Below are positions 34,623 through 43,275 of a stretch of DNA of 64,000 nt, one piece after another. The DNA is from Planctomonas deserti (GTDB lineage Bacteria; Actinomycetota; Actinomycetes; Actinomycetales; Microbacteriaceae): the NCBI RefSeq assembly GCF_003067705.1, contig NZ_QANL01000002.1, forward strand, positions 248,001-312,000. Direction: 5' to 3'. The stretch's first letter is position 1. Each line of letters begins with the position of its first letter. Under the pieces are notes generated by a model. That model was not told the DNA's origin, did no database searches, and saw only the letters and a list, made by a program, of their open reading frames with translations. The position numbers and the translations under genes were made by a program.

Positions 34623-35645
34623 TCACTGCGGCGGGCCCGTCGAGGTCGAGTTGTTTGGAGACCCGTTCCACATCCAGCCAGGGGAGTCGCCGTCGCCGTA
34701 CGCCGTAGAGAGGCTGCTGCCGCCTTGGAAGATGAGGAGCGAGTCTGCGTAGTAGACGCCGTCTGCGCCCACGAGGTTGTAGATCATCAATGTCGTCTGG
34801 CTCGGGCCCGTCGTGTAGGTAGCAGACGCTCGGCGCCACGATCCGGTGGAACCTAGCGCGGACAACGCGACCTGTGAGCCGTAGCTCGCGTCTACCGCGA
34901 ACCACTGCGGAATCGCGCCGGACTCCACGTAGGTAGACACCCCGATGCGATAGGCGGTGTTCGGGCTCACCGCAATGGCGTTCGACTTGATGCCTGAGGT
35001 TCCGCTGCCCCCGGTCCTCGTAAATCGAGCGGATCGCGAACCCGAGTCGGCTCGAGAGGTGTCAATGGATACGCCGCCGCCGCTCCCGCTTCCTGCAGTG
35101 CTGAATGCCAACGTGCCCGACTCGCTAGATGGATTCGGCACGAGATTCGTGATCGGCGCGACCCCATTCAAACCATGTCCCGCGCATGCGCCAGCGGTAG
35201 CCGAGGTGATCGCGTTGGAGACGAAGAACGAGACGTTCTGGCTTGTCGCAGTTAGGCAGAAGGTCTTCGGATTGCCAGTGTTGTCGACGCGGTACTGGTA
35301 GCTCGTCGAGCCTGAGTCAGAAACGCCCGCATCACTCAACGCAGCCGGGTACTGCTCGGCGTTCGTCACCGCGTAGGCCATCACCTTCTTGGCAGCCTGC
35401 TGCGCTGCGGAGGATGCTGCCGATGCTTTCGCGCGGTTGTTGATGCCGTTGTAAGCGACGATCGTGATGGCAGCCAAGATCGCGATCACTACCACGACGA
35501 TCAGGAGTTCGACGATGGTGAAGCCTCGGCGTCGGTCTCGAACGTCCTCACCCAGAACAGCTGACGAGTGAGCACGCTCGAAATCTGCGCCGCGGAGTGG
35601 CTGAGACCCTAGATTCGGAGTGGTGCGTGATGCCGTGCGCGCCAT
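34623..35645 (-). CDS. Type IV prepilin-like protein with C-terminal binding domain
   Basis: A 340-residue protein. A basic leader (DVRDRRR) precedes the prepilin motif GFTIVELLIVVVVIAILAAI, with the cleavage Gly, the +5 Glu and the hydrophobic helix. The central part (YNGINNRAKASAASSAAQQA) is pilin-like. The C-terminal half (NLVPNPSSESG, then ARFTRTGGSG and YRIGVSTYVESG) resembles carbohydrate-binding or jellyroll modules. It would need a prepilin peptidase encoded elsewhere; no pilus ATPase or peptidase gene lies in the window. The start could also be internal. It leads a three-gene set with the fibre and SGNH genes. Confidence 0.8.
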   Translation of the reverse strand: MARTASRTTPNLGSQPLRGADFERAHSSAVLGEDVRDRRRGFTIVELLIVVVVIAILAAITIVAYNGINNRAKASAASSAAQQAAKKVMAYAVTNAEQYPAALSDAGVSDSGSTSYQYRVDNTGNPKTFCLTATSQNVSFFVSNAITSATAGACAGHGLNGVAPITNLVPNPSSESGTLAFSTAGSGSGGGVSIDTSRADSGSRSARFTRTGGSGTSGIKSNAIAVSPNTAYRIGVSTYVESGAIPQWFAVDASYGSQVALSALGSTGSWRRASATYTTGPSQTTLMIYNLVGADGVYYADSLLIFQGGSSLSTAYGDGDSPGWMWNGSPNNSTSTGPPQ

Positions 35646-35762
35646 AGCTGCGCCTGACTATGAAGCATGAGTGCGACCGTGACAAGGTCGCTGGCGTTGT
35701 AGAAATGGCTACGTGCGCTGTGGAAAACGCAGGGGCATCAGAGCATCGGGGGAGCGGCACAG

Positions 35763-36853
35763 ATGCCCAACATTGGCGACGACGACGTGTTCGAGAACGC
35801 GTACATGCATGATCTGCGGGCGAAGCTCTCGAAGCGTGGCGTGCTCGTCGAGTACGAGTTTGACCGCGCAGCCATCGATGTCGGCGTGCACATGTGGGTT
35901 GAGACGGACGACGGCGCGCACGATGTCAGCGGTCCTCGCGTCTGGATGCAGGCGAAGGGCTACCACGCGGAGACTCTGACCGCAGAGGAATTCGCGGCAG
36001 CCGAGGCGGTCAAGACTCATGCCGTCTCGATGGATCATGTGCGGTTTTGGTACAACGCCCCCGAACCGGTCTATCTCGTCGAGTACGTCGAGTCAGTCGA
36101 CACCTTCTTTGCGGACGATGTTCGCGACCTCGTCGACAAGCGTGGAGGCCTAGGCAAGGTAGTCGAGGCTGGTGCGACCACGACGTTCCACATCCCGAAA
36201 TCGAAGACGCTGGATGACGCACTCGATCGGATGCCAACGCATCGTTCCATGCGGATCGACGGGCCGGCCTGGCGTGGTCGTCCACTCGGACATGGGATCG
36301 ATCCGATGCGGAGCGAGCTCGCGCCGATGGCACCTGACCTCTTCATCCGGGTAGTCACCGCACTCCTCAACGCGCACGATTTTCGAGTGCACGGTGGCGA
36401 CGGGAAGCTTGCTCCACTCAGCGGCCTTGCCACCGATCGCCCGACCGTCGCTGTCGGGACGCTCTATCTCACGTATGAGTGGGTGCTCCCGCTGTTCACG
36501 GAGTTCGGGTTCGACGACGGAACTGACTTCCGCATTGAAGGCGGTCCGCTCTACGCGCTGGCGAGGTGGTGCTCGTCGTCGACCCGACCGGGACGGCGAC
36601 GCCGGAATCGGTCGCAGCGAACTATGACATCCCCGGTCTGACCAGCCAGTACGAGACGGATCGGGTGTTGGTGCTCTCGAACTCGACCATCGACTTCAAG
36701 ATGATGGGGCAATGGTCTCGCGCCTATGAGAGCGACAACCTCGTCTGCGATCCGCAGTTCCTCGACAGCCTAACGTTCAACGTCCTCACCGCGACGAACG
36801 TCTTCCTCGACTTCCATGAGTGCCTCGCGTTCCGCTTTCGGAACTACCTGTAG
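35763..36853 (+). pseudogene. DUF4365-type nuclease-like gene broken by a frameshift
   Basis: The first part (from ATG 35763) encodes a DUF4365-like domain with VWMQAKGYHAETLTAEE (Q-x-K nuclease-type strand) and PVYLVEYVESVDTFFADDVRD, then TLYLTYEWVLPLFTEFGFDD and YALARW. At about 36558-36566 the coding continues in the -1 frame as GEVVLVVDPTGTATPESVAAN to the stop at 36853 (NVFLDFHECLAFRFRNYL). Both parts have good codon use. No slippery heptamer is present at the junction, so programmed frameshifting is unlikely; a one-base deletion, real or from sequencing, is the simplest reading. DUF4365 proteins are predicted nucleases often found in defence islands. Confidence 0.7.
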
Positions 36854-36941
36854 TCAGTTCAGATCCGGCGCCGCCAGCGCGATGCCGGATACTAGGTCCG
36901 GGCGTGCCGCGTCGGCCGTTCACTGACTCGAAGGTGCTTCT

Positions 36942-37814
36942 ATGTCGACCCCTCTGTACCGCGAACGTAAGGCCGGCCCCGCTCCCCGTGTTCACGACGA
37001 ACTGCCGGATCACACGAAGCGTGGACTGATCGCGGTGCTCGCAGGAGCCCTCGACTCGGATCAGCTTGCCAAGGTCTTTCCCGAGCAGTGCAATGACGGC
37101 AACGGCATCTGCGGAACGAATCGCTCGCGGGCCACAGATCTGATGGAGGCTTTCGTCGCCGACTTCAATTGGCCGCCGCGCGAGGACATCGACGATGACG
37201 TGCTCTTCGATCTCATTGAGTTCTTTGCAGCGCGCGTTGAGCAGCCGAAGCAGGTCCACTGGCACTCTTACTTCTCTCACTACGAGCTGGAGTTTGATCG
37301 CCGCGCTGGGTTCATCCAGTTTCGCGATGACGTCAACGCGATCCTGTCGGCCGGTCGGACGGTGTATGAGCTATCGGGTGTGCAGGTGGAGCGCGTCGGT
37401 ACGCCCGAGATCCAAGCCGCCCTCGCAGACCTTCGTCCCGACAGTGGCGATGAAGGAGTCGACACCCTCATCACCGATGCGCGGCAGCTCTACCTGTCGC
37501 CGAAGGGGGCGGATCGCCAGACGGGTCTCGAGAAGCTCTGGGACGCGTTCGAGCGACTGAAGACCATCGAGGTCGGCAAGGACAAGAAGGCTCAGATCGC
37601 CGAACTCCTTCAGCACGTCATCTCAGAGCCTCTCCGGGCTGAAGTCGAGAAGGAGATGCGCGCGCTCACCGACATCGGCAACAACTTCCGCATCCGGCAC
37701 CACGAGACGTCGAAGCACCCAATCCCAGACTCGAACGCCAGCGACTACCTGTTCGCACGCCTCTCGAACCTGATCATCTTTCTGCTGAAGGCGTCCGACC
37801 GGCTCGAGTCCTGA
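36942..37814 (+). CDS. Hypothetical protein, possible HEPN-like C-terminus
   Basis: The 290-residue protein starts at ATG 36942. A helical N-terminal region (KRGLIAVLAGALDSDQLAKV) resembles the N-terminal domain of abortive-infection AbiJ-type proteins. The C-terminal part (TGLEKLWDAFERLKTIEVG, NNFRIRHHETSKHPI, DYLFARLSNLIIFLLKAS) is an all-helical bundle with an R-x-x-H-H that could be a HEPN ribonuclease motif. I am not certain of either assignment. It follows the broken DUF4365 gene by 88 bases and converges with the coiled-coil gene at 37825. Confidence 0.6.
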   Translation: MSTPLYRERKAGPAPRVHDELPDHTKRGLIAVLAGALDSDQLAKVFPEQCNDGNGICGTNRSRATDLMEAFVADFNWPPREDIDDDVLFDLIEFFAARVEQPKQVHWHSYFSHYELEFDRRAGFIQFRDDVNAILSAGRTVYELSGVQVERVGTPEIQAALADLRPDSGDEGVDTLITDARQLYLSPKGADRQTGLEKLWDAFERLKTIEVGKDKKAQIAELLQHVISEPLRAEVEKEMRALTDIGNNFRIRHHETSKHPIPDSNASDYLFARLSNLIIFLLKASDRLES

Positions 37815-37824
37815 AGCGCAGGAG

Positions 37825-38937
37825 TCACGAGGTGGCGGGCCACAGCTCCCAACGATTGGCGCGTCCGCGTTTCACCACGGCATCGGGATATTGCGCCTGA
37901 AGCTCGGAGAGACGCTCTATTACCTCAGCGATGGGGAGCGTGCCGGGAAGTGAGGCGAGCGGCTGAGGCGGGGGAGCCGGCACCGTCTTCGAGCCACCAT
38001 CGATGCGCTCAGACGCGGAGCGCAGGATCTCCCACACCCGCTCCATCCGCGCGGCATGAAGGGGCCACCGTGGGCAGGGGCGGGACTCGTAGACGTCGCC
38101 GCCCGAGACATGCTGGTACTGCGGGGTGTAGCAGTCTGCGCACATGGCCTCTGCTTCGAGTCGGGGCACGGCGAGCAGCGCACTGAGACTACGCTCCTCC
38201 GACCCAAGGCGCCCCTGGAGCGTCCCGTTCTCTTTTCGATCCTTCGTTGCCTTGAGCTCGTCCCGCAGCTTCTCGGTCGACTCCATCAGCTCCTCGACCC
38301 GGCGCTTCCGCTCGATCCGATACCAGATCACGTTCCAGGTGCGTCGGTCGCGGGGGAGTTTGCCGTCCTCATCGACGACATCCTCGGGATCGCCCACACG
38401 TTCCGTCAGCTTCGCGATCGCCTCGGCGCCGCCGCCGAGATTGGCCCGCAGATCTGCGACTTCCTTAGCTCGTCGCTCCGGCGCCATCCCTGGGTAGCGT
38501 TCGTCGCTCTGATACTCCGCGAGCTCGCGCGTGGTGTGCCCGTGCATCGCCTGTCGTTCGAGCAGCGCGAAGCGGGCCATTTCGCGTTCCGGGTCGTACT
38601 GCTCCTTGTCGCGCTCCCAACGAGCTTCATCCGCCACGCGGGCGGTGCGCACCTTGCGGGTGATCGCGGATCTTCTCGCTCCAACTTGACGAGCCGTCAG
38701 CGGGCGGAAGTCCGGTTCCGCACGCTCCCACTCGTCGAGGACTTGCTCGCATCGGGCCTCCAGCGGCGCGAGCTCATCTTTGCGCCAGGGGTTCCAGTCC
38801 AGCTCCCAGAAGAGTTCGAGCCAGTGGCCGCGTTCGTAGATGTACTCGTCGAACGAGGATGACGCTCCCGGCTTCGCGCGCCAGAGAATCCCTTTGTGCT
38901 CGAATACCTGAGGTGCCCGATCCGTGACTGTCGCCAT
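37825..38937 (-). CDS. Hypothetical coiled-coil protein with Cys motif (370 aa)
   Basis: No family recognised. The ATG at 38937 opens a charged, helical protein. The N-terminal segment is rich in Trp (GHWLELFWELDWNPWRKDEL). The middle is coiled coil (RRVEELMESTEKLRDELKAT), and near residue 265 lies a C-x-x-C with later C and H (AMCADCYTPQYQ, SRPCPRWPLHAARM) that could bind zinc. The C-terminus has a helix (EVIERLSELQAQYPDAVV). It converges with the preceding gene across 10 bases. Confidence 0.65.
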   Translation of the reverse strand: MATVTDRAPQVFEHKGILWRAKPGASSSFDEYIYERGHWLELFWELDWNPWRKDELAPLEARCEQVLDEWERAEPDFRPLTARQVGARRSAITRKVRTARVADEARWERDKEQYDPEREMARFALLERQAMHGHTTRELAEYQSDERYPGMAPERRAKEVADLRANLGGGAEAIAKLTERVGDPEDVVDEDGKLPRDRRTWNVIWYRIERKRRVEELMESTEKLRDELKATKDRKENGTLQGRLGSEERSLSALLAVPRLEAEAMCADCYTPQYQHVSGGDVYESRPCPRWPLHAARMERVWEILRSASERIDGGSKTVPAPPPQPLASLPGTLPIAEVIERLSELQAQYPDAVVKRGRANRWELWPATS

Positions 38938-38979
38938 GAGTCCACGATCCGCTCACGGACGAGCGAGTGCCAGTGAACA

Positions 38980-39114
38980 GTGCATGACGAGCAACTCGAT
39001 GGTCGTTTCGACGAGCTGCGGAAGGTCGATTTCGCTGACGAGATCGTCATCGCCCACCCCGAGATCTACTTCGAGGACGCCACCGACCACACGACTTTGC
39101 CTGTGGATAACTGA
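38980..39114 (+). CDS. Possible small acidic protein or remnant (44 aa)
   Basis: A GTG at 38980 opens HDEQLDGRFDELRKVDFADE followed by IVIAHPEIYFEDATDHTT and a stop at 39112-39114. Composition is protein-like but there is no ribosome site, so it may be a gene fragment. Its end overlaps the first DnaA box. Confidence 0.3.
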   Translation: MHDEQLDGRFDELRKVDFADEIVIAHPEIYFEDATDHTTLPVDN

Positions 39115-39144
39115 ATCTTGACAACGCCTTCGCCTGTGGATAAT
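39102..39144. promoter_or_regulatory. Two perfect DnaA boxes over a promoter
   Basis: TGTGGATAA (reverse complement TTATCCACA) occurs at 39102-39110 and 39135-39143, each within the repeat GCCTGTGGATAA, 33 bases apart (about three helix turns). Between them TTGACA (39118-39123) with GATAAT (39139-39144) forms a plus-strand promoter whose -10 overlaps the second box. The 557 bases from 38938 to 39494 also hold an AT-rich tract near 39244, a palindrome GCGTTTAAACGC (39218-39229) and the hairpins listed separately. Confidence 0.55.
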
Positions 39145-39327
39145 GACACCGTTGTAGTTCGCGGGGTCTCCCTCACGCCGGAAATGGCCCGGAAAACGGC
39201 CTGTAAGCGCCTGTGACGCGTTTAAACGCAGGTAGGGCGCTGCTTTTATATAACTCGGATTCCGAGCGCTCACGCGGGCGTACAGCGTGCGCGATGTCGG
39301 TGGCATCGTCTAGACTCTGAATGCAAG

Positions 39328-39453
39328 CGAGCCCCGATCTGCCGAGAGGAAGCGAAAGGCTTACTTGCAGCAGATCAGGGCTCGAGGTGTCTTGGTAGGA
39401 CCTCTCGACTCTAGAGGCTCAATGGCCTCTACGCGAGTTGGACACGTTGTCCG
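39328..39453 (+). ncRNA. Structured leader or small RNA candidate
   Basis: Three consecutive hairpins can be drawn on the plus strand: CGAGCCCCGATCTGC (39328-39342) with GCAGATCAGGGCTCG (39370-39384, one mismatch), CCTCT...AGAGG near 39403-39418, and GGACA-CGT-TGTCC near 39441-39453. They lie between the DnaA-box promoter and the small basic protein gene at 39495. Confidence 0.4.
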
Positions 39454-39494
39454 CTCGGGTGTATCTGCTTCCTCCACTGCGGAAGGAGCGCACC

Positions 39495-39629
39495 ATGGCG
39501 AAGTCGTCGTCGCGGTCGTCCGGGAAGCCCTCGAAGGCCTCGCTGAGCAAGGCGGGTCGGACGCTCGCGTCCAACTCGTCGAGCAAGCCGGCCAAGTCGA
39601 AGGCTGGCTCGACGCTCGGTAAGGGCTAG
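39495..39629 (+). CDS. Small Ser/Lys-rich basic protein (44 aa)
   Basis: The ATG at 39495 follows GGAAGGAGCGCACC, a strong ribosome site that fixes the start. The product (MAKSSSRSSGKPSKASLSKA, ending in KAGSTLGKG) is highly basic and probably disordered, with a repeated S-K-A-G-x-T/R-L pattern. Such short proteins occur in mobile elements; a nucleic-acid-binding role is a guess. A structured leader lies upstream. Confidence 0.65.
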   Translation: MAKSSSRSSGKPSKASLSKAGRTLASNSSSKPAKSKAGSTLGKG

Positions 39630-39758
39630 TGAGCCGGGGAGGCCGATCGACCCGAAATCGGCCGGCCTTCCCTCCTCGCCAGCCTGACGACATCCGCCAG
39701 GTGTGCTCCTTGCTCCGCAGGTATCGACCCGAACGGGCGAGAAGGCAGTTCCAGCACC

Positions 39759-40022
39759 ATGAAGCTCAACATCAAGTTCGACCAGGCCGCACTGCGGCGC
39801 GAAATCCAGGCAGGCCTCGACCGCGTAGCGCGTGAGCAGACGCGTGACCTCGACCGGCTGCGCCAGCAGTACACCGGGCATCCGGTGGCGGAGATCAAGC
39901 CCGCACTGCAGCGCCTGTTCGCCCGCTACGACGGAAAGATCACCGACCCCGAGCTGAGCGAGTGGGCACAGCTGATCAGCGACGGCACCCGCATCGAGAT
40001 GAAGCCCGGAAGGATTCGGTGA
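39759..40022 (+). CDS. Small helical protein (87 aa)
   Basis: The ATG at 39759 opens MKLNIKFDQAALRREIQAGL with a helical RVAREQTRDLDRLRQQYTGHP and a C-terminal segment EIKPALQRLFARYDGKITD. No family recognised. Its stop overlaps the GTG of the following gene by 4 bases (GTGA), so the two are coupled. Confidence 0.65.
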   Translation: MKLNIKFDQAALRREIQAGLDRVAREQTRDLDRLRQQYTGHPVAEIKPALQRLFARYDGKITDPELSEWAQLISDGTRIEMKPGRIR

Positions 40023-40657
40023 CGCCGGCCATGAGCGAGATCGATCCCGAGTACGTCAAGCATCAGTACCTCTACGTCCCGTGGACGGACAAATTCGACA
40101 GCTTCGGCGTCGGGAAGGCGCTCGCGCGTCACGTCGCGAACCACTTCCGCGCCCGGCTCACCGTCGTCTGCCCGCAGAAGTCGAACGCGCAGTGGCACGA
40201 CGAACTCGCCAAGCTGCCAATCGTCACGGAACGCACCGGCACCGTCGTTGACGGCGGTGTCGTGCTGGCCTTCGTACCGACGCGCAAGGTGATGGCGAAG
40301 GTGCACCACCTCTCCGAGAGCATCGTCATCATGGTCGAAGATCCCTCGGAGCGGTTCGAAGCCTGGGCTCGGCTGGTCGGCGCCTACAACGTGCTGACGA
40401 GGAAGGTCATGTCCTCCGGACTCTCCGAGGCCGGCACGAAGGCACTCGACGGTGTCGTCTGGGAGGGCTACAACGGCTGGCACGACTCCATCGCCGAGAC
40501 CATGACGATCAAGCACCTGCGTGACCTTGCCGAAAGCGACGGCTACGACCGCGCGATCGTCCTCGAGTACGTCGCGCAGCGGAAGGGTGAGTACGCCCTC
40601 AAGCGCCTCGAGAAGATCCTCGACACGTTCGAGCGCTCGGTTCCCGCCGTCGCGTAG
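40019..40657 (+). CDS. Hypothetical protein (212 aa)
   Basis: I chose the GTG at 40019 because GGAAGGA lies just upstream and the codon overlaps the previous stop; the ATG at 40031 is the alternative. The protein has a central beta-alpha pattern (ARLTVVCPQKSNAQWHDELA, GTVVDGGVVLAFVPTRKVMA, ESIVIMVEDPSERFEAWARL) and a helical C-terminus (HLRDLAESDGYDRAIVLEYV). Not recognised. A GACCGCG/CGCGGTC hairpin follows at 40664-40683, between this gene and the convergent GIY-YIG gene. Confidence 0.65.
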   Translation: MTPAMSEIDPEYVKHQYLYVPWTDKFDSFGVGKALARHVANHFRARLTVVCPQKSNAQWHDELAKLPIVTERTGTVVDGGVVLAFVPTRKVMAKVHHLSESIVIMVEDPSERFEAWARLVGAYNVLTRKVMSSGLSEAGTKALDGVVWEGYNGWHDSIAETMTIKHLRDLAESDGYDRAIVLEYVAQRKGEYALKRLEKILDTFERSVPAVA

Positions 40658-40681
40658 TACCCAGACCGCGGCCGAGCGCGG

Positions 40682-41494
40682 TCAGTTCCGATTCAGCCCG
40701 AACCGTACTGAGTCCAGCGCCTGCTTGAAGTGGCTCTCCGCAGCGTAGATATCCGCCTTCGGCGTTGCCGGGTCGAAGACCCGGAGGAGCGAGAAGCGGA
40801 AGCTCGACGGGTCGAGACCGCGCAGCTCGACGTTCCCTCCGTGCCCGTTGGTCGCGTACGCGCTCCAGCGCTGCCGGATGCTCTCCTCGCCATCCGCCTT
40901 TCCAACGTAGTGTCGTCCGTCCCGGGTGTCCGTGATCAGGTAGACCCCAAAGACTGATGACAGCGCCGTACGCCACGACGCGTACCGGTGCTCGCGCATC
41001 ACCGCCTGCAGCTGGACGTGGCTGAGCACGAGCCGGTCGAAGCCTGGGAACGGGATCGGCTCGGCGTCCGCAATACCCACGACCGGATAGCGCGCAGCGG
41101 TCGATGCGCTCATCTTCCAGGTGCGCGGCGACTTCCAGCCGATTACAAGGCGACTGCGGAGGTCTGCCATGAAGTCGGTCTCCGCAACCTCGAAGGTTCG
41201 AATGATCCCGTTGTTGGCGATCTCCCCACGGTTCTCCACCACCGACCACAGCCGCGCCTGATCGCCGCCCTCCTTGATGAAGACCACCCAAATGGGCGGG
41301 GGATCGGCCGGGAAGCTTCGCGTACTGGCCGACTGGTTCCGCGTGTACTCGAATATCTCCGCGTGGGTCGAGTTGGCGTGGAGGCCCGTCAAGCCGCTCT
41401 CTTCGGACTCCTGGGCGAAGGCGTGACGGATCACGAGCGCCTGGGCCGGGTCGATACCTGCATCGGTTAGCAGAGGGCCAAGCGTCAATGGCAT
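40682..41494 (-). CDS. GIY-YIG nuclease family protein
   Basis: A 270-residue protein whose C-terminal 95 residues form a GIY-YIG endonuclease domain: SSVFGVYLITDTRDGRHYVG (the GVYLI...HYVG pair), then SIRQRWSAYATNGHGG with the conserved Arg, and IYAAESHFKQAL with the catalytic Glu. The N-terminal 170 residues (HAFAQESEESGLTGLHANST; PPIWVVFIKEGGDQARLWSV) likely recognise the target or a partner. Such proteins are found in defence islands and mobile elements as restriction-like nucleases. The ATG at 41494 follows GGAGGAGATCTACC. Confidence 0.85.
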   Translation of the reverse strand: MPLTLGPLLTDAGIDPAQALVIRHAFAQESEESGLTGLHANSTHAEIFEYTRNQSASTRSFPADPPPIWVVFIKEGGDQARLWSVVENRGEIANNGIIRTFEVAETDFMADLRSRLVIGWKSPRTWKMSASTAARYPVVGIADAEPIPFPGFDRLVLSHVQLQAVMREHRYASWRTALSSVFGVYLITDTRDGRHYVGKADGEESIRQRWSAYATNGHGGNVELRGLDPSSFRFSLLRVFDPATPKADIYAAESHFKQALDSVRFGLNRN

Positions 41495-41648
41495 GAGGTA
41501 GATCTCCTCCTTGGGTGCTGACTCACGTTATCGGCCGTCGACGACGAGGTGCTGCCCGCAAATGCAGGGGTCCATCTGAGTCCGGGATGTCGGCGCCGGG
41601 CAATACCCTGATCGCCATGGAGACACTCTTCCCCCGTGTTGCTGCATC

Positions 41649-42350
41649 GTGACTGCCGCGGAGGTTCGCGTGCTGAGCAACGAAGAAGTCCTACAGCTCC
41701 CTGTCGACCGCTTGGCGCTGCTCGTGCTCGCCGACGCGCTGCGCGTGAGTACATGGAACTGGCGGAACTGGGCGCTCGGCTTTGCGCAGGACCGTCCGCG
41801 TGCTGGCCTGGCGGAGGCGCAGAACGCGATCGCTGAGGCATGGGGCTGGCTGATGGCGAAGGCCCTCATCTCGACGAAGGGCACAGGCGGCTCCTACGAC
41901 TTCCACGACTTCTTCGTGACGCGCGCCGGGCACCAGGCGCTCGAGCGGGGTCTTTCGTATGTCCGTGCGGCGATCCGCCTCGACGTCGAGCTCGTGGAAC
42001 CTCTCGAACAGAAGGTGCGTCCCCAGTTCCTGCTGGGAGACTTCGAGCTTGCGGGGTTCGCCGCCATGCGCGAAGTGGAGATTGCGGTCCGAGAGCAAGG
42101 CGGTCTCGGGACGGAGCTGGTCGGTGTCGCCCTCATGCAGAACGCCTTCCGCGAGGGCGGGCCCCTTCACGATCCTGAGGTGCATCCGGCCGAGTCCGTC
42201 GCGCAGATGAACCTTTTCGCCGGCGCGATGGGACTGTTCAAGAATCCGGCATCACACCGCCGGGTGGACTATCAGGATCCGGGCGAAGCGAGCGAAGTCA
42301 TCCTCCTCGCCGACCTCCTGCTCCGGATCCTGCGGCGCCAGGCGGAGTAG
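41649..42350 (+). CDS. TIGR02391 family protein
   Basis: The 233-residue protein matches the TIGR02391 (Ymh) family in its C-terminal half: FELAGFAAMREVEIAVREQG, LMQNAFREGGPLHD, NLFAGAMGLFKNPASHRRVD and LLADLLLRILRR are all family signatures. The family is helical, occurs near restriction and abortive-infection genes and has been suggested to be HEPN-like; the NPASHR motif would then be the Arg/His active-site region. Start GTG at 41649 has no strong ribosome site. The next gene follows after 5 bases, so the two are probably co-transcribed. Confidence 0.8.
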   Translation: MTAAEVRVLSNEEVLQLPVDRLALLVLADALRVSTWNWRNWALGFAQDRPRAGLAEAQNAIAEAWGWLMAKALISTKGTGGSYDFHDFFVTRAGHQALERGLSYVRAAIRLDVELVEPLEQKVRPQFLLGDFELAGFAAMREVEIAVREQGGLGTELVGVALMQNAFREGGPLHDPEVHPAESVAQMNLFAGAMGLFKNPASHRRVDYQDPGEASEVILLADLLLRILRRQAE

Positions 42351-42355
42351 TTGCG

Positions 42356-43213
42356 ATGCTGACGATGGAGCCCGAGCACCGCCAGGTCCTCACAGCGGCG
42401 CTCCTTCGGGTATTGAAGGCAGCCGACACGCTCACAAGGGACTGCGTCCATGGCCCTTTGACGGCGTGGAGCTGGTCGGCCGAGATCGCGGCTTCCAACC
42501 TCAATCTCGCCCCCGCATGGGACGGCAACGTGCTCCACACACGGCTTCGCGCCGACACCGCGCGCGGCGCCGAGGCTGCCCGTGAGCATGGGCTGGCCCT
42601 CTTCGAGTTGGCGCGTTCGCGTCGCGAACTTGCCGTGCCGCTGGCGACCGTCACACGGGCTGCCATCGAAGCGTATGGGCGCGTCTACTGGCTCCTAAGC
42701 GCCGAGACGGCCGAGGAATGCGTCAGTCGCCTTGCGTCGCTGGAGTACCTGGCGTTGTCATACCCGGAGCGGGTCGGTGCGCTCCTTCGGCGGCTGCCCT
42801 TCGAAGTCGAGGCGACGAAGCCGGTCGACGCACATCGACAGAACCTCGCCGCCTGGGCGAAGGCACGTGGCGTCACGCTTGGCGGCGGCGCGCCGGGCGT
42901 GCTCGCGATCGCACTCTTGGAGGTCTTGTATCCGGAGCATGGTGCCTATACGTACGCAGGCCTCTCTGGAGCCGCGCATGCAAACGAATGGGCGACGGCG
43001 AACTTCTTCGACTTCCAGTCGGGCCGAATCCGTCGCGACGACAAGATGCTCATGGAGTACTGCATGTACGTCATCGAGGCGACCAAGACGATCTGCGATC
43101 TGCTTGTGCAGCGGTTCGAGCCTGACGTCGCGGTGACCCAGCGCTGGTCGCAGGCGTATGAGGGAGCCCAGCGGAGCATCGCAGGGTTCATCAACCGCAC
43201 GCCGGATGCCTGA
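42356..43213 (+). CDS. Hypothetical helical protein (285 aa)
   Basis: Starts at ATG 42356, five bases after the TIGR02391 gene. The whole protein is alpha-helical (TAALLRVLKAADTLTRDCVH, ATVTRAAIEAYGRVYWLLSA, YAGLSGAAHANEWATANFF). The Y-x-x-L-S-x-x-x-H pattern resembles that of DUF5677-type and other HEPN-like proteins of unknown function, but I cannot place it firmly. Operon arrangement suggests it works with the TIGR02391 protein. Confidence 0.65.
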   Translation: MLTMEPEHRQVLTAALLRVLKAADTLTRDCVHGPLTAWSWSAEIAASNLNLAPAWDGNVLHTRLRADTARGAEAAREHGLALFELARSRRELAVPLATVTRAAIEAYGRVYWLLSAETAEECVSRLASLEYLALSYPERVGALLRRLPFEVEATKPVDAHRQNLAAWAKARGVTLGGGAPGVLAIALLEVLYPEHGAYTYAGLSGAAHANEWATANFFDFQSGRIRRDDKMLMEYCMYVIEATKTICDLLVQRFEPDVAVTQRWSQAYEGAQRSIAGFINRTPDA

Positions 43214-43275
43214 GGTGTTGTCGCGAAGACGTAGGGCGTCGTTCGCATGTGATCTACGGAGGTAGCACGTTGTGA

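Noticed and set aside
33678-35645. Prophage tail region
   Set aside because: No capsid, portal, terminase, tape-measure or baseplate genes nearby, and a prepilin gene shares the array.
36555-36570. Programmed -1 frameshift in the DUF4365 gene
   Set aside because: No X-XXY-YYZ slippery heptamer and no stimulatory hairpin evident at the join; a plain deletion is simpler.
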